Positions 47,440-56,835 of a stretch of DNA of 64,000 nucleotides are shown piece by piece (positions within the stretch are counted from its first letter, which is position 1; the number at the start of each line of letters is the position of its first letter). Both the position numbers and the translations under genes were made by a program. The DNA comes from Candidatus Kapaibacterium sp. (lineage in GTDB: Bacteria > Bacteroidota > Ignavibacteria > Kapaibacteriales > UBA2268). The notes beneath the pieces are model-generated. The model saw only the letters and a list, made by a program, of their open reading frames with translations. It did not search any database and was not told the DNA's origin. The stretch lies in assembly GCA_013414795.1 (NCBI GenBank), contig CP058732.1, forward strand, positions 732,501 to 796,500, written 5' to 3'.

Positions 47440-48930
47440 ATGAAGATTAAAACTATAATTTTTATTTTAATCAGCGTCATTATGTCTTTCAACATATCTT
47501 ACAGCCAATTCTTCTCCGCCACAAAAATTTTTGAAAAATGTTCAGACGCAGTGGTGTTAATTGAAACTCATTATGGAATAGGTAGCGGTTTTTTTATTAA
47601 TGAAAATGGATATGTAATAACAAACCATCATGTAGTACAAAATCATCTTGGCGAAACATTAAGTCCCCAAGAAATAGTAGTTAAAACTAAAAATGGCTAT
47701 ACATACCAAGTAACATACGTTGACGATACACCGGAATTTTGGAATTTGGATATTGCAATTTTAAAAGTCGACGGCACTTCATTTAACTTTCTACCCTTAA
47801 AACCTAACGAGGCTGCAGTGGGAGAAGAAGTTGTTGCGATTGGACATCCAAATAGGGATTTTTGGAATCAATCAAAGGGAATAATTTCAAAAATTAACTT
47901 AGACGATCAATACTTGCTTCAACATGATGTACCCACAGACGAGGGAAATAGCGGAGGACCACTGATAAATGCAAAGGGCCAAGTTGTCGGAGTTGTTACA
48001 GCATATAAATGGATGAGGGATAACCTAGGAAATTATAAAATTCAGGAGACTGGTAAATTAGCAACAAAAGCCTCTTGGGTCAAATATGTACTCGAAAAAA
48101 GGGGAATTAAATATTACCAGAACGCAATTGTTATAGAGGGAATGTCAGAGCTCGAACGTCAATTTGAAGATTTGAGAAAAGAAAAAGAAGCATTGTTGAA
48201 AGACAGAGAACAATTAAAAATTGACAGGGAAAATTTTGAGAGGGAAAAAAGAGAATTTAATCAATTTAAATTAGATTTTGAAAAAAAGGTACGAGAAAGT
48301 TGGGATATAATTCAGAGAGCAGATATCCTTAAGCAAGAATTGCAAAACATTTGGGAATTAAATGCCAAAAAAGCGAAAGAATTGGCGGAAAGAGAAAAAC
48401 AAATAGAGGAAAAGGAATGGAAGCTATTCGAAAAGGAAAACGAACTTCAAAAAAGATACATAAATAGATTATCACTTGAAGTCCTTTTATCACCAAATTA
48501 TTTGTACAATTTGAACAACGACATTCGGTATCTTAAATTTCAAAGTTCAATTGGTCTATTCCTTTTGTTTGGTTTTAACAAGGATTATTACGGTTTTGTG
48601 AAATCATCTGACAGAATTGGTATAATTTACGGCATGCAAAAATTGTTCGGCTTTGAAACCAAAAAATTCATTAATGGTTATTACCATGATATTTCGTTAG
48701 CGATAGAGTTTAGTGATATTTTCCGATTTGGTTTTGGCAAGAATTTTCAAAACAATTATTATTATTTTGGGCACAAGGAATATTATTTTGCATATATAAA
48801 ACTCAACTTAACTTCTTATCCTTTTCCGTTTGGTCTAAATCTGGGGTACTACACCGACAATGACTTTAGACTTAAGATCTTTACAGCGGGTTTATTCTTT
48901 GGTTTTAATTTGAAATTTTTAAGGCTTTAA
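47440..48930 (+). CDS. Trypsin-like serine protease fused to coiled coil and beta-rich C-terminal domain
   Basis: A 496-aa protein. Residues 1-22 are a signal peptide. Residues ~28-215 are an HtrA/trypsin-like domain: VITNHHVVQN (His64), LDIAIL (Asp104) and EGNSGGPLI (Ser171); no PDZ domain is visible. Residues ~230-355 form a long charged coiled coil (RKEKEALLKDREQLKIDREN). The last ~140 residues alternate aromatic strands and end in GFNLKFLRL, resembling an outer-membrane barrel or other beta-sheet domain. The combination suggests a protease held at the envelope by its own C-terminus. Start chosen at ATG before the signal peptide. No partner gene adjoins it. Confidence 0.75.
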   Translation: MKIKTIIFILISVIMSFNISYSQFFSATKIFEKCSDAVVLIETHYGIGSGFFINENGYVITNHHVVQNHLGETLSPQEIVVKTKNGYTYQVTYVDDTPEFWNLDIAILKVDGTSFNFLPLKPNEAAVGEEVVAIGHPNRDFWNQSKGIISKINLDDQYLLQHDVPTDEGNSGGPLINAKGQVVGVVTAYKWMRDNLGNYKIQETGKLATKASWVKYVLEKRGIKYYQNAIVIEGMSELERQFEDLRKEKEALLKDREQLKIDRENFEREKREFNQFKLDFEKKVRESWDIIQRADILKQELQNIWELNAKKAKELAEREKQIEEKEWKLFEKENELQKRYINRLSLEVLLSPNYLYNLNNDIRYLKFQSSIGLFLLFGFNKDYYGFVKSSDRIGIIYGMQKLFGFETKKFINGYYHDISLAIEFSDIFRFGFGKNFQNNYYYFGHKEYYFAYIKLNLTSYPFPFGLNLGYYTDNDFRLKIFTAGLFFGFNLKFLRL

Positions 48931-49148
48931 TTAAAAAATACTTATTTAAGTTAAACAAAATCTATGAAAAATAATTATGCATTATCCCTAATTGATTTTA
49001 ACATCTTTTTGAAATTAAAATAATTTCTATAAGGAAATTGATATATGACTGTAAAATTTAAATGTCTTAATTCCATAAGGTTTGTTTTACCAATCATTTT
49101 TGCATCTTGTTTCAATAATTAAGTTAAGAGAAGATCCGCTGACTTTTT

Positions 49149-51746
49149 TCACTCCTCCCCCCACACTCTGTCAATCACCCGCTTAATCTTCTCCTCGTAG
49201 GTTTTCACCATTTCCCGCAGGCTGTCGATTACCTTCCGCTCGGATTCGATTTTATCGACTATACGGCTCTGGACTTCAAGGGGCGGAAGGGGGATTGATA
49301 TATCTTTTATCATTGGCACTGTTAGTTGAGGAATTGTATTACCAGTACTTCCAATATTAATTTTATCAATAACATATTTTAGAAAATAAACATCAATTAA
49401 ATCCTTTAATGGAATAACTACAATTAGTCTTATAGCAGGATAAAAAGGTTCTTTTCTTACCTGTGAATAACCAATTGTACCACGAGCTGAAATAGTAATA
49501 CACTCTTTATTAACCTTTATTATATTTGTATATCCATATAAGCTTTTTTCACCTATCCCATTTGTATAAATAGGTATATTATAGTATTCATTTTTAATTT
49601 TTGAATATTCTTCTGGAACATCTCCTCCTGCAAACAATTTCTCACACACCTCCCCCAGCTTTACCATGGGCCAGCCTTCGGATAATTCTTCCTGCTTCTC
49701 GGGGTGCTCAGCAAGGTAGATTTTGAGTTCTTCATCCAGATAGGTTTCTACATCGGGCTTCCAGGCGTCTATCACCTGCCTGCAGCCGTCGATGATCTTC
49801 TGGTAGCCCTCTATCTCTGCCACGATCTCTTGCTGCACTTCCAGCGGCGGAAGGGGGATTTGAAGGTTTTTTAAGTCATTGTGAGATAAATTAGAAATAT
49901 TTGTTGTTGTATTTGCAACTTTTAAAAAATAATCTTTTGATTTAGAACTGTTTAATTGATAATATATGTATTCTGGTAAAACTTTATCATTAGTAATTCT
50001 AATTAAAGTCATAAAAGCACCGAATGAACATTTATAATTTATATTTCTTACAAAAGTAGTACGACCTAATAAGTTCAAACTATTTGCTGTAGATATCAAA
50101 ATATCTTTATCTCTAAGTAATTTTTCTTCATCTGTTACAAATTCTTTTTTTACGTAATACAAATCTTTTTCAACAATTCCATTCTCTTGTGCAGCTTTTG
50201 TTGTTGCTACTCTTACTGTGTTATCATTCTCTATTTCTATTTGATCTTTTTTACTAAAAGTAATTCCCCTTATTATTTTGCACACTTCCCCTAGCCTCAC
50301 CATTGGCCATTTCTGGTGTTTGCGTTTTTCTTCTACCACGCGGTATCTATCACCGGTGAGATTATATTCGCCGTTTTCAGCCAGTTTTCCTTTCTTCACC
50401 CAGAGCGCCAGGGGCGACTCTTCTTTCTCGCCTTTCTGCCACTTCTTCAAGATCCGATATGCTTCGGGTAAATCGTTCTTATCGATTTTTCTTCGTTGTG
50501 CACCCAAATCGAAACCATCGTTTTCCACTTTGACGAACAAAATCTCGTCCGTCCGCTTTGCCCGCGATCTGTCCAGAAAAAGGATAGAAGTTTTCACCCC
50601 ACTATAAGGATTGAAAATACCCGGGGGCAAACTGACAACAGCAAACAAGCCCCAATTTTCGACCAGATTTTTACGCAATGTCTTATAGGCTTTTGCCGAT
50701 TGGAAAATAATGCCTTCGGGGACAATTATTCCAGCCCTTCCGTTGATTGTCAAATGCTCTGCAATATAATCCACAAAAAGGACTTCCGAGCGATTTGCCT
50801 GGATTTGAAAGCGACTATGAGGGCGAATGCCTCCTTTGGGCGACATAAAAGGTGGATTGGCAAGGATGACATCGAAAATTTCGTTCCACTTGTCCTCGTA
50901 AGTCAAAGTGTCGTATTCATAGATTTGTGGAGTGTGGAAACCGTGGAGATACATATTTACGAGGGAAAGGCGAACCATATCGGGCGAGATGTCGTAGCCG
51001 ACAATGTTTCGAGCCAGTTGTTTTCTTTCGTCTGGGGTAAGCAGATCGCCCTTGAAGTTACCATTTTTTTGAACTTCAACAGAATAAGCATCCAGGGCAT
51101 CATCCTGGCTGTGGAAAAGGTCGAATTTCTGTGGATCATAGTTGGAAGAATACTTTCGAAGGATATGCTTGTAGGAAGAAATAAGGAAGCCGGCGGTTCC
51201 ACAAGCGGGGTCGAGAATGCGCTCGTTTTTATCCGGATCCACAACCTCGACAATAAAATCGATAATATGGCGAGGGGTACGGAATTGACCAGCATCGCCC
51301 TGGCTACCAAGAATAGAAAGCAAATACTCGTAGGCATTGCCCAAATCTTCGCTGTGGTCGTAGGAAAATTCATTTATTACTTTTAAAAAAAGGTTAAGCG
51401 TTTCGCTATCCTTATAGGGCAAAAATGCATCTTTAAAAATTGTTCGGAAGATTGAAGGAATTATTGGAGAGCGAGCAAAGGCTTCGAGCGCCCTTGTATA
51501 AAGCTCCCAGCGTTGTCGGCCAGAAAGTTCTGGGCTGAGCAATTTTCTCCAGGAAAATTCCTGCAACTCATCAACAAAGAATGTAGGATTCCCGCCCAAC
51601 TCGATTGCTTGCCTATCCATATCATCCATAAACTTATAAATCAAAGCGGTGGTGATTTGTTCAACTTGTGCCTTTGGGTCGGGAATCTTTCCGACTAATA
51701 CGTCTCGGGCATAATTAATACGATTTTTAACTTCTTGATTGAGCAT
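49149..51746 (-). CDS. Type I restriction-modification HsdM-HsdS fusion (methylase plus two target recognition domains)
   Basis: An 865-aa protein. Residues ~1-140 are the HsdM N-terminal helical domain, and ~150-400 the N6-adenine methylase (RILDPACGTAGFLISS, VILANPPFMSPKGG with the NPPF catalytic motif). Two specificity units follow: TRD1 ~480-630 (starting WPMVRLGEVCKI, ending PLPPLEVQQ) and TRD2 ~690-820 (starting WPMVKLGEVCEK, ending PLPPLEVQS). In most type I systems M and S are separate. The TRD stretches are much richer in A+T than the DNA between them. It lies 77 nt downstream of hsdR, and the two form one system that methylates and cuts DNA at a bipartite site. Confidence 0.92.
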   Translation of the reverse strand: MLNQEVKNRINYARDVLVGKIPDPKAQVEQITTALIYKFMDDMDRQAIELGGNPTFFVDELQEFSWRKLLSPELSGRQRWELYTRALEAFARSPIIPSIFRTIFKDAFLPYKDSETLNLFLKVINEFSYDHSEDLGNAYEYLLSILGSQGDAGQFRTPRHIIDFIVEVVDPDKNERILDPACGTAGFLISSYKHILRKYSSNYDPQKFDLFHSQDDALDAYSVEVQKNGNFKGDLLTPDERKQLARNIVGYDISPDMVRLSLVNMYLHGFHTPQIYEYDTLTYEDKWNEIFDVILANPPFMSPKGGIRPHSRFQIQANRSEVLFVDYIAEHLTINGRAGIIVPEGIIFQSAKAYKTLRKNLVENWGLFAVVSLPPGIFNPYSGVKTSILFLDRSRAKRTDEILFVKVENDGFDLGAQRRKIDKNDLPEAYRILKKWQKGEKEESPLALWVKKGKLAENGEYNLTGDRYRVVEEKRKHQKWPMVRLGEVCKIIRGITFSKKDQIEIENDNTVRVATTKAAQENGIVEKDLYYVKKEFVTDEEKLLRDKDILISTANSLNLLGRTTFVRNINYKCSFGAFMTLIRITNDKVLPEYIYYQLNSSKSKDYFLKVANTTTNISNLSHNDLKNLQIPLPPLEVQQEIVAEIEGYQKIIDGCRQVIDAWKPDVETYLDEELKIYLAEHPEKQEELSEGWPMVKLGEVCEKLFAGGDVPEEYSKIKNEYYNIPIYTNGIGEKSLYGYTNIIKVNKECITISARGTIGYSQVRKEPFYPAIRLIVVIPLKDLIDVYFLKYVIDKINIGSTGNTIPQLTVPMIKDISIPLPPLEVQSRIVDKIESERKVIDSLREMVKTYEEKIKRVIDRVWGEE
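49269..49296 (-). repeat. Conserved-region repeat after TRD2 (partner 49833-49860)
   Basis: Twenty-eight nt matching 49833-49860 with three mismatches, including a 15-nt exact core. It codes for PLPPLEVQ, the central helix start. Confidence 0.8.
49833..49860 (-). repeat. Conserved-region repeat after TRD1 (partner 49269-49296)
   Basis: Partner of the preceding entry. A second pair at 49647-49673 and 50283-50309 codes for the WPMVxLGEVC starts of each TRD, with 22 of 27 nt identical. The pairs could support TRD exchange by recombination. Confidence 0.8.
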
Positions 51747-51823
51747 AAACTTCTAGTATTTATAGATAACAAAAACAATTTTCAACCATTGTCAATAGAA
51801 TTCTCAAAATTAAACAAGAAAAC

Positions 51824-54349
51824 CTACGCAGCATAATAATTTAAAATCACATAATCTTTAATGTATTGAACAATAATATCCTTCCATTTACCCAACCGAC
51901 CAAGGTCTTTCAAAGTAAAGACATTAGTGAACTCCAACTGTCCAAACTTTCGCTGGTCTATGATTTCCCTGAACTCTTCGTCGGAAATATAAGCCTTGAT
52001 GAAGGAACGAATATAGGGAACGTCTTTGCTATCGGGTTTGTAAATGGAAATAAATTTATCGCATTCTTCGTCGAGCATTTCATTTTTAGTCTTAATGCGG
52101 TCAATAAAGCCAAAGATGTATTCCAGGTATTCTCTCCAAGTCAGTTTTCTATCGAGATTAAGGCTTTTTTGCAATTTTTGTAAAGTAATAAACAACTCGG
52201 GTTTGTTTTCATATTTTTCCCGAATGATATTAATAGCTAGATCCCAGAGATTATTTTCGATGGCTTTCTTAATCTCGTCATCCTGCCGGACAGTATCGCT
52301 TGCTTTTTCGAAAAACTTTCGGTCGATTTTCATTCCTTCGATACCGATTGGCGTTTCGACGATATCCGTTAAAAAGTCGCTATCCGAAATTTCCACTGAC
52401 TCGACGGAAGTAACAGTTGTGGAAGTTTCAACTGGGCTAATATTTTTGCTTTGCTTAAGCGGGGGTAATTTCAGGACTTCGTCATAATTAAATTTCTCTT
52501 CGAAAAATTCGAAATTGGCGAAGAAATCGAAAAATTTGAAACGTTCTTTCTGGAAACTATACCTATGCCCGTTTTCGTCGGTGTAAGTAAATTCAAATCT
52601 ACGGGTTCCTCGACCTTTAATTTGAATGAAATCAGTTGGAGAAAATACCGGTCGCATCAAAACAAGATTTAAAATATCGGGACAATCATAGCCAGTGGTC
52701 ATCATCGCAACAGTTACACAAACCCTTGTCTTGCTGGATTTATAATTTTCCAGAAAACGAGTATGGCCATTCAAATTGTTGTTGGCAAAACTAATGGCAA
52801 ATTGTTGAGCATCGGGGATATTGGAAGTAACTTGAACAGCAAAATCTGAATTATATTTGCCCGGCCAACGTTGGCTTGCAATTTTATTTAAGATTTGGGT
52901 GATTTTAGAAGCGTGGTTCTGGCTGACGCAAAAGACAATGCTTTTGCCGATTTCGCCACTGATTGGGTCCTTCAGTGCATTTTCGATGAATGTCTCGCAG
53001 AAAACTCTATTTGTATCGTCCGAAAAGAACTTCTTTTCGAAATCTTTATGGTAAAAAACCTCTTCGAAATCTTCGCCTTCCTCGTTTTGTATCAAGACGG
53101 AATAGCCTTGCTCGGAGAGAAGTTCTGTTGTGATTTCAGTTCGGGCATCGACAACAATAGGTTGAACAAGGTAACCATCGCGGGCACCATCATTTAAACT
53201 ATAACGGAAAGTTGGCTCGCCGCTTTCACATCCAAAAGTTTTGTAAGTATCCAACAATTGTCGCCTTTCCCAAGCGCGAATATCATTTGAAGATAATTTG
53301 TCGGGGTCGATATTTTTTAAGTAATTTTTTGGCGTTGCAGTCAATCCAAGTTTAAAGCCGACGAAATATTCAAAAACAGCCCTGGCATTTCCATTGATTG
53401 ACCTATGGGCTTCATCCGAAATAACCAAATCAAAATCAATAGGTGAAAATAATCTACGAAACTTATTTTGCGAAAGTAGGGTTTGAATTGTTGTTACAAC
53501 AATTTCGGCTTTTCGCCAATCGTCCCGATCTTGTTTATAAATAACTGTTTTATAATCCTTTTTTAAATATCTTTCGAAACTTTTTTTTGCTTGATTCTCA
53601 AGTTCAATCCTATCTACCAAAAAAAGCACTCTTTTGGCATTCCCAGAACTCAAAAAAAGTTTAATTATTGCCGCCGCCACCAAAGTTTTCCCAGTTCCAG
53701 TAGCCATCTCGAAAAGGAAGCGCGTTTTACCTTCTCTCGCAGCGTTTTGCAATGCCTTTATTGCGTCCAATTGATATTTTCTAAGGATAGGGATATTCTT
53801 GTTAGCCTTGTACTCAACCAGTGCCTCGCCCACAAGATTTTGAGACATTTCTTTAATATAAGGGTCAATTGTTTCGGCGATGTAGTATTTATCGACTTTC
53901 ACCTCATACAATCGATTTGGATTGGGTTTAAATTCCAATCTTGATTGAATTGATTCTTGGGTGGGAAATTCCGTAATAATTTCTGGATTCCCAGTTTCAA
54001 TATCCCAGAAATAATGGATGTTGCCATTGGAAAGAATGACAAAACGAACATTCAGATTTTGAGCATATTTTCTGGCTTGCTCTTTTCCGTCCAAAGGATT
54101 TTTATTTTCCCTTTTTGCTTCCAGAACAGCCAAAGGTTTTCCATCCTTGCCCAACAACAAATAATCAACGAAACCCTGTTTGACATTCTCAAAATCTTCT
54201 CCCAGTTCTTCCATCATCTGAGGCGTAAATTTCACATTTGTTTCGAGCATAACATTGGCAGGACCCTTCTCATCATCAAAAAACCGCCAGCCAGCTTCTT
54301 CCAGTAGATTATTGATCTTAACTTTTGCTTTTGCTTCCTTGTCGGGCAT
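51824..54349 (-). CDS. hsdR: Type I restriction enzyme R subunit (HsdR)
   Basis: An 841-aa motor and nuclease. The N-terminal nuclease site has the D...ExK pattern (GFVDYLLLGKDGKP, LAVLEAKREN). The SF2 translocase follows: FEMATGTGKTLVAAA (Walker A, ~residue 220), VISDEAHRSING (DEAH box, ~310), TATPKNYL (motif III) and IQIKGRGTRRFEF (motif VI). The C-terminal ~170 residues are an EcoEI_R_C-type domain. Length fits the shorter EcoEI-like group. It precedes the M-S fusion gene, an R-MS order. No terminator is visible between them. Confidence 0.93.
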   Translation of the reverse strand: MPDKEAKAKVKINNLLEEAGWRFFDDEKGPANVMLETNVKFTPQMMEELGEDFENVKQGFVDYLLLGKDGKPLAVLEAKRENKNPLDGKEQARKYAQNLNVRFVILSNGNIHYFWDIETGNPEIITEFPTQESIQSRLEFKPNPNRLYEVKVDKYYIAETIDPYIKEMSQNLVGEALVEYKANKNIPILRKYQLDAIKALQNAAREGKTRFLFEMATGTGKTLVAAAIIKLFLSSGNAKRVLFLVDRIELENQAKKSFERYLKKDYKTVIYKQDRDDWRKAEIVVTTIQTLLSQNKFRRLFSPIDFDLVISDEAHRSINGNARAVFEYFVGFKLGLTATPKNYLKNIDPDKLSSNDIRAWERRQLLDTYKTFGCESGEPTFRYSLNDGARDGYLVQPIVVDARTEITTELLSEQGYSVLIQNEEGEDFEEVFYHKDFEKKFFSDDTNRVFCETFIENALKDPISGEIGKSIVFCVSQNHASKITQILNKIASQRWPGKYNSDFAVQVTSNIPDAQQFAISFANNNLNGHTRFLENYKSSKTRVCVTVAMMTTGYDCPDILNLVLMRPVFSPTDFIQIKGRGTRRFEFTYTDENGHRYSFQKERFKFFDFFANFEFFEEKFNYDEVLKLPPLKQSKNISPVETSTTVTSVESVEISDSDFLTDIVETPIGIEGMKIDRKFFEKASDTVRQDDEIKKAIENNLWDLAINIIREKYENKPELFITLQKLQKSLNLDRKLTWREYLEYIFGFIDRIKTKNEMLDEECDKFISIYKPDSKDVPYIRSFIKAYISDEEFREIIDQRKFGQLEFTNVFTLKDLGRLGKWKDIIVQYIKDYVILNYYAA

Positions 54350-54526
54350 TTTTCCCCCTTTTAGAATTGCAAAATATAAAAAATTCCGAGGTTCCCAACA
54401 ACAAATTTCTCACATTTGGTTCAAGAATTTTATGAAACATATAGAATGTTCAACGAATACTGGCATTTTACCTTTCGATTTAATTTACAAATATAAGAAA
54501 AATTTTTTGTAATTTTGCATTTTGAT

Positions 54527-54601
54527 GGCGAGCTTAGCTCAGCTGGTTAGAGCACCAGATTGTGGCTCTGGGGGTCACGGGTTCGAATCCCGTAGCTCGC
54601 C
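54527..54601 (+). tRNA. tRNA-His (GTG anticodon)
   Basis: Acceptor stem GCGAGCT/AGCTCGC with the extra 5' G (54527) opposite C73, a hallmark of tRNA-His. The anticodon stem CCAGA/TCTGG encloses TTGTGGC, giving GTG. The T-arm GGGTTCGAATCCC is standard. No CCA is encoded after C73. Confidence 0.95.
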
Positions 54602-54745
54602 CAAAAAATGTTGAAAACAACGCTACCTTGCTAAAATTGATTCACAAGCGATAACAAAGCAAAGACCAGTTTCGATTTAGTCAAAATTGTTACTCCAACT
54701 TGCCAACTTTTCTTATTTTTGCTTTTATTTATGTTGGGTTAGGCT

Positions 54746-56782
54746 ATGAAAAGATTATTTGCTCTTTTGGTTTTTGCTCTTATTTTTTCTTTTTGTACTA
54801 ATAATCAAAATTTGGAAATGAAAAGATTCATCGACAAAGCGACCGTAAACAAAACAGTCAAAGCACTCGTCGAAAAGTATGGCGAAAGCGAGCGACCTCG
54901 CATCGAGCGAAGCATCAAGCAAATGGCTGAATTTTGGACAGAGGACGACGGCTCGAAGAAAGAATTCTTCGATTTTTGCCTTTCCAACTTCGTGCCCCAA
55001 GGCGAAAAACTCGACCAGGTTTTCGAACGCCTATCGAATTATTTCGAAGTCATAAGCGGACATTTCAATAAAATCACTCTGGAATTGAACCGCCAACTCC
55101 ATCTTGACCTTGGAGAAATCCTTCCCGTCGATTTGATGTTCGCTGGATACGACCCTTCGGCAAATCTTATCAACGACTTCTTCAAAAACAAAATTGCTTT
55201 CTATGTCATTTTGAATTTCCCCAACTATTCCCTCGAAGAGAAGAACACGCTCGGTTCAAAATGGAGCAGAAAAGAATGGGCATTTGCTCGTTTGGGCGAC
55301 ATTTTCACTTCACGTGTCCCAAGCGAATATCTGCAAAAGATTTCTGAAGTTTCGACCAAAGCCGATTCTTACATTTCGCAATACAACATCTTTGTGGGTA
55401 ACCTCGTCGACGACAACTTTAAGACCTACTTCCCAAAAGACAAAAAGTTGATTTCACATTGGAATTTGCGTGACGAAATCAAATCGCAATATGGAAAGGA
55501 AGATGGCTTATTCAAACAAAAAATGATTTACCAAGTAATGAAGCACATAATCAATCAAACAATTCCAGAAAATGTGATAAACAATCCAGAATACAGTTGG
55601 AATCCATTCAAGAACAAGGTCTTCAAAGACGGAAAAGAAGTACCATTTAAACCCGAACCAAATACAAGATATGAGCACCTATTGAACAACTTTTTGGTAC
55701 GCAAAGCAGTCGACAAATTCTATCCACAATATCCAACATATATCAGCAGAAAGTTTGATTTGGAATTCGAAATTTCGGAAAAGGAAATAGAAAACTTGTT
55801 TGTGGAGTTGCTTTCTTCACCAACAGTAAAGAAGGTTGCGAATCTTATTCAAAAGCGTTTGAATAGACCACTTGAACCATTCGACATCTGGTACGATGGT
55901 TTCAAAGCAAGAAGTCTACTCGACGAAGCAAAACTTACAGAAATCACACGCAGTAAATATCCAAATAACGAGGCGTTTGCAAAAGATTTGCCAAACATAT
56001 TAATGAAATTGGGCTTTTCCTCCGATTTGGCAAACTTTATCGCATCGAAAGTGGAAGTCGACCCAGCCCGAGGTGCTGGCCACGCCTGGGGCGCTCAAAT
56101 GCGAAGCGAAAAGGCACATCTACGCACTCGTATCCCTCCCGAAGGAATGGACTACAAAGGATACAACATTGCTATTCACGAGTTTGGACACAATGTCGAG
56201 CAAACATTAACATTGCAAAAAGTCGATTACTATATGCTAAACGGTGTTCCGAACACTGCATTTACCGAAGCAATGGCATTTATCTTCCAAAAAAGAGATT
56301 TGCAATTGCTGGGAATATCCAATCCCGAACCCAATGCAAAATATCTGGATGTTTTAGACAATTTCTGGTCTGCCTACGAAATTATGGGCGTTGCACTCGT
56401 CGATATGTATGTTTGGAATTGGCTTTACAAGAATCCGAACGCAACCCCCGAAGAACTCAAACAAGCAGTAATCAGCATTGCAAAAGATGTTTGGAACAAG
56501 TATTATGCACCAGTTTTTGGTATCAAAGACGAGCCAATTCTTGCAATTTATTCACATATGATAGACTATCCACTGTATTTGCCAGCCTATCCACTGGGAC
56601 ACGTCATTGAGTTCCAAATCGAAAAATACATCGAAGGAAAGAACTTTGCCGAGGAATTGTACCGAATTTTGACGCAAGGACGTCTTACGCCACAAATCTG
56701 GATGCGTAATGCAGTTGGTTCCGACATTTCCGTCAAGCCAATGATTGATTCTGCCGAAGAAGCCTTGAAATATATAAATTAG
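54746..56782 (+). CDS. M3-like zinc metallopeptidase, lipoprotein
   Basis: A 678-aa protein. The N-terminus is a lipoprotein-type signal (RLFALLVFALIFSFC) with Cys17 as the probable lipidation site. The first ~470 residues are mainly helical. The zinc site is AIHEFGHNVEQ: H478, E479 and H482, with a third ligand Glu about 26 residues on (TEAMAF, E508). This gluzincin arrangement and spacing resemble family M3 oligopeptidases, though overall similarity is low. It likely faces the periplasm and cleaves short peptides. A TATTTTTG -7-like element lies at 54714-54721. A hairpin at 56792 separates it from the T9SS plug gene. Confidence 0.72.
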   Translation: MKRLFALLVFALIFSFCTNNQNLEMKRFIDKATVNKTVKALVEKYGESERPRIERSIKQMAEFWTEDDGSKKEFFDFCLSNFVPQGEKLDQVFERLSNYFEVISGHFNKITLELNRQLHLDLGEILPVDLMFAGYDPSANLINDFFKNKIAFYVILNFPNYSLEEKNTLGSKWSRKEWAFARLGDIFTSRVPSEYLQKISEVSTKADSYISQYNIFVGNLVDDNFKTYFPKDKKLISHWNLRDEIKSQYGKEDGLFKQKMIYQVMKHIINQTIPENVINNPEYSWNPFKNKVFKDGKEVPFKPEPNTRYEHLLNNFLVRKAVDKFYPQYPTYISRKFDLEFEISEKEIENLFVELLSSPTVKKVANLIQKRLNRPLEPFDIWYDGFKARSLLDEAKLTEITRSKYPNNEAFAKDLPNILMKLGFSSDLANFIASKVEVDPARGAGHAWGAQMRSEKAHLRTRIPPEGMDYKGYNIAIHEFGHNVEQTLTLQKVDYYMLNGVPNTAFTEAMAFIFQKRDLQLLGISNPEPNAKYLDVLDNFWSAYEIMGVALVDMYVWNWLYKNPNATPEELKQAVISIAKDVWNKYYAPVFGIKDEPILAIYSHMIDYPLYLPAYPLGHVIEFQIEKYIEGKNFAEELYRILTQGRLTPQIWMRNAVGSDISVKPMIDSAEEALKYIN

Positions 56783-56791
56783 TTTTACTTT

Positions 56792-56817
56792 AGGTTGGGA
56801 CTTTCAAGTCCCAACCT
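56792..56817 (+). terminator. Hairpin terminator or attenuator after the M3-like gene
   Basis: AGGTTGGGACT and its complement around a 4-nt loop, followed by TTAACTTTATT. The following ATG at 56836 has its own AAAGGAA ribosome site, so the hairpin may reduce but not stop read-through. Confidence 0.6.
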
Positions 56818-56835
56818 TTAACTTTATTAAAGGAA

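Noticed and set aside
48931-54601. Restriction system ending next to tRNA-His as an integrated island
   Set aside because: No integrase and no copy of the tRNA 3' end was found on the far side near 48931-49148, so an att pair is not supported.
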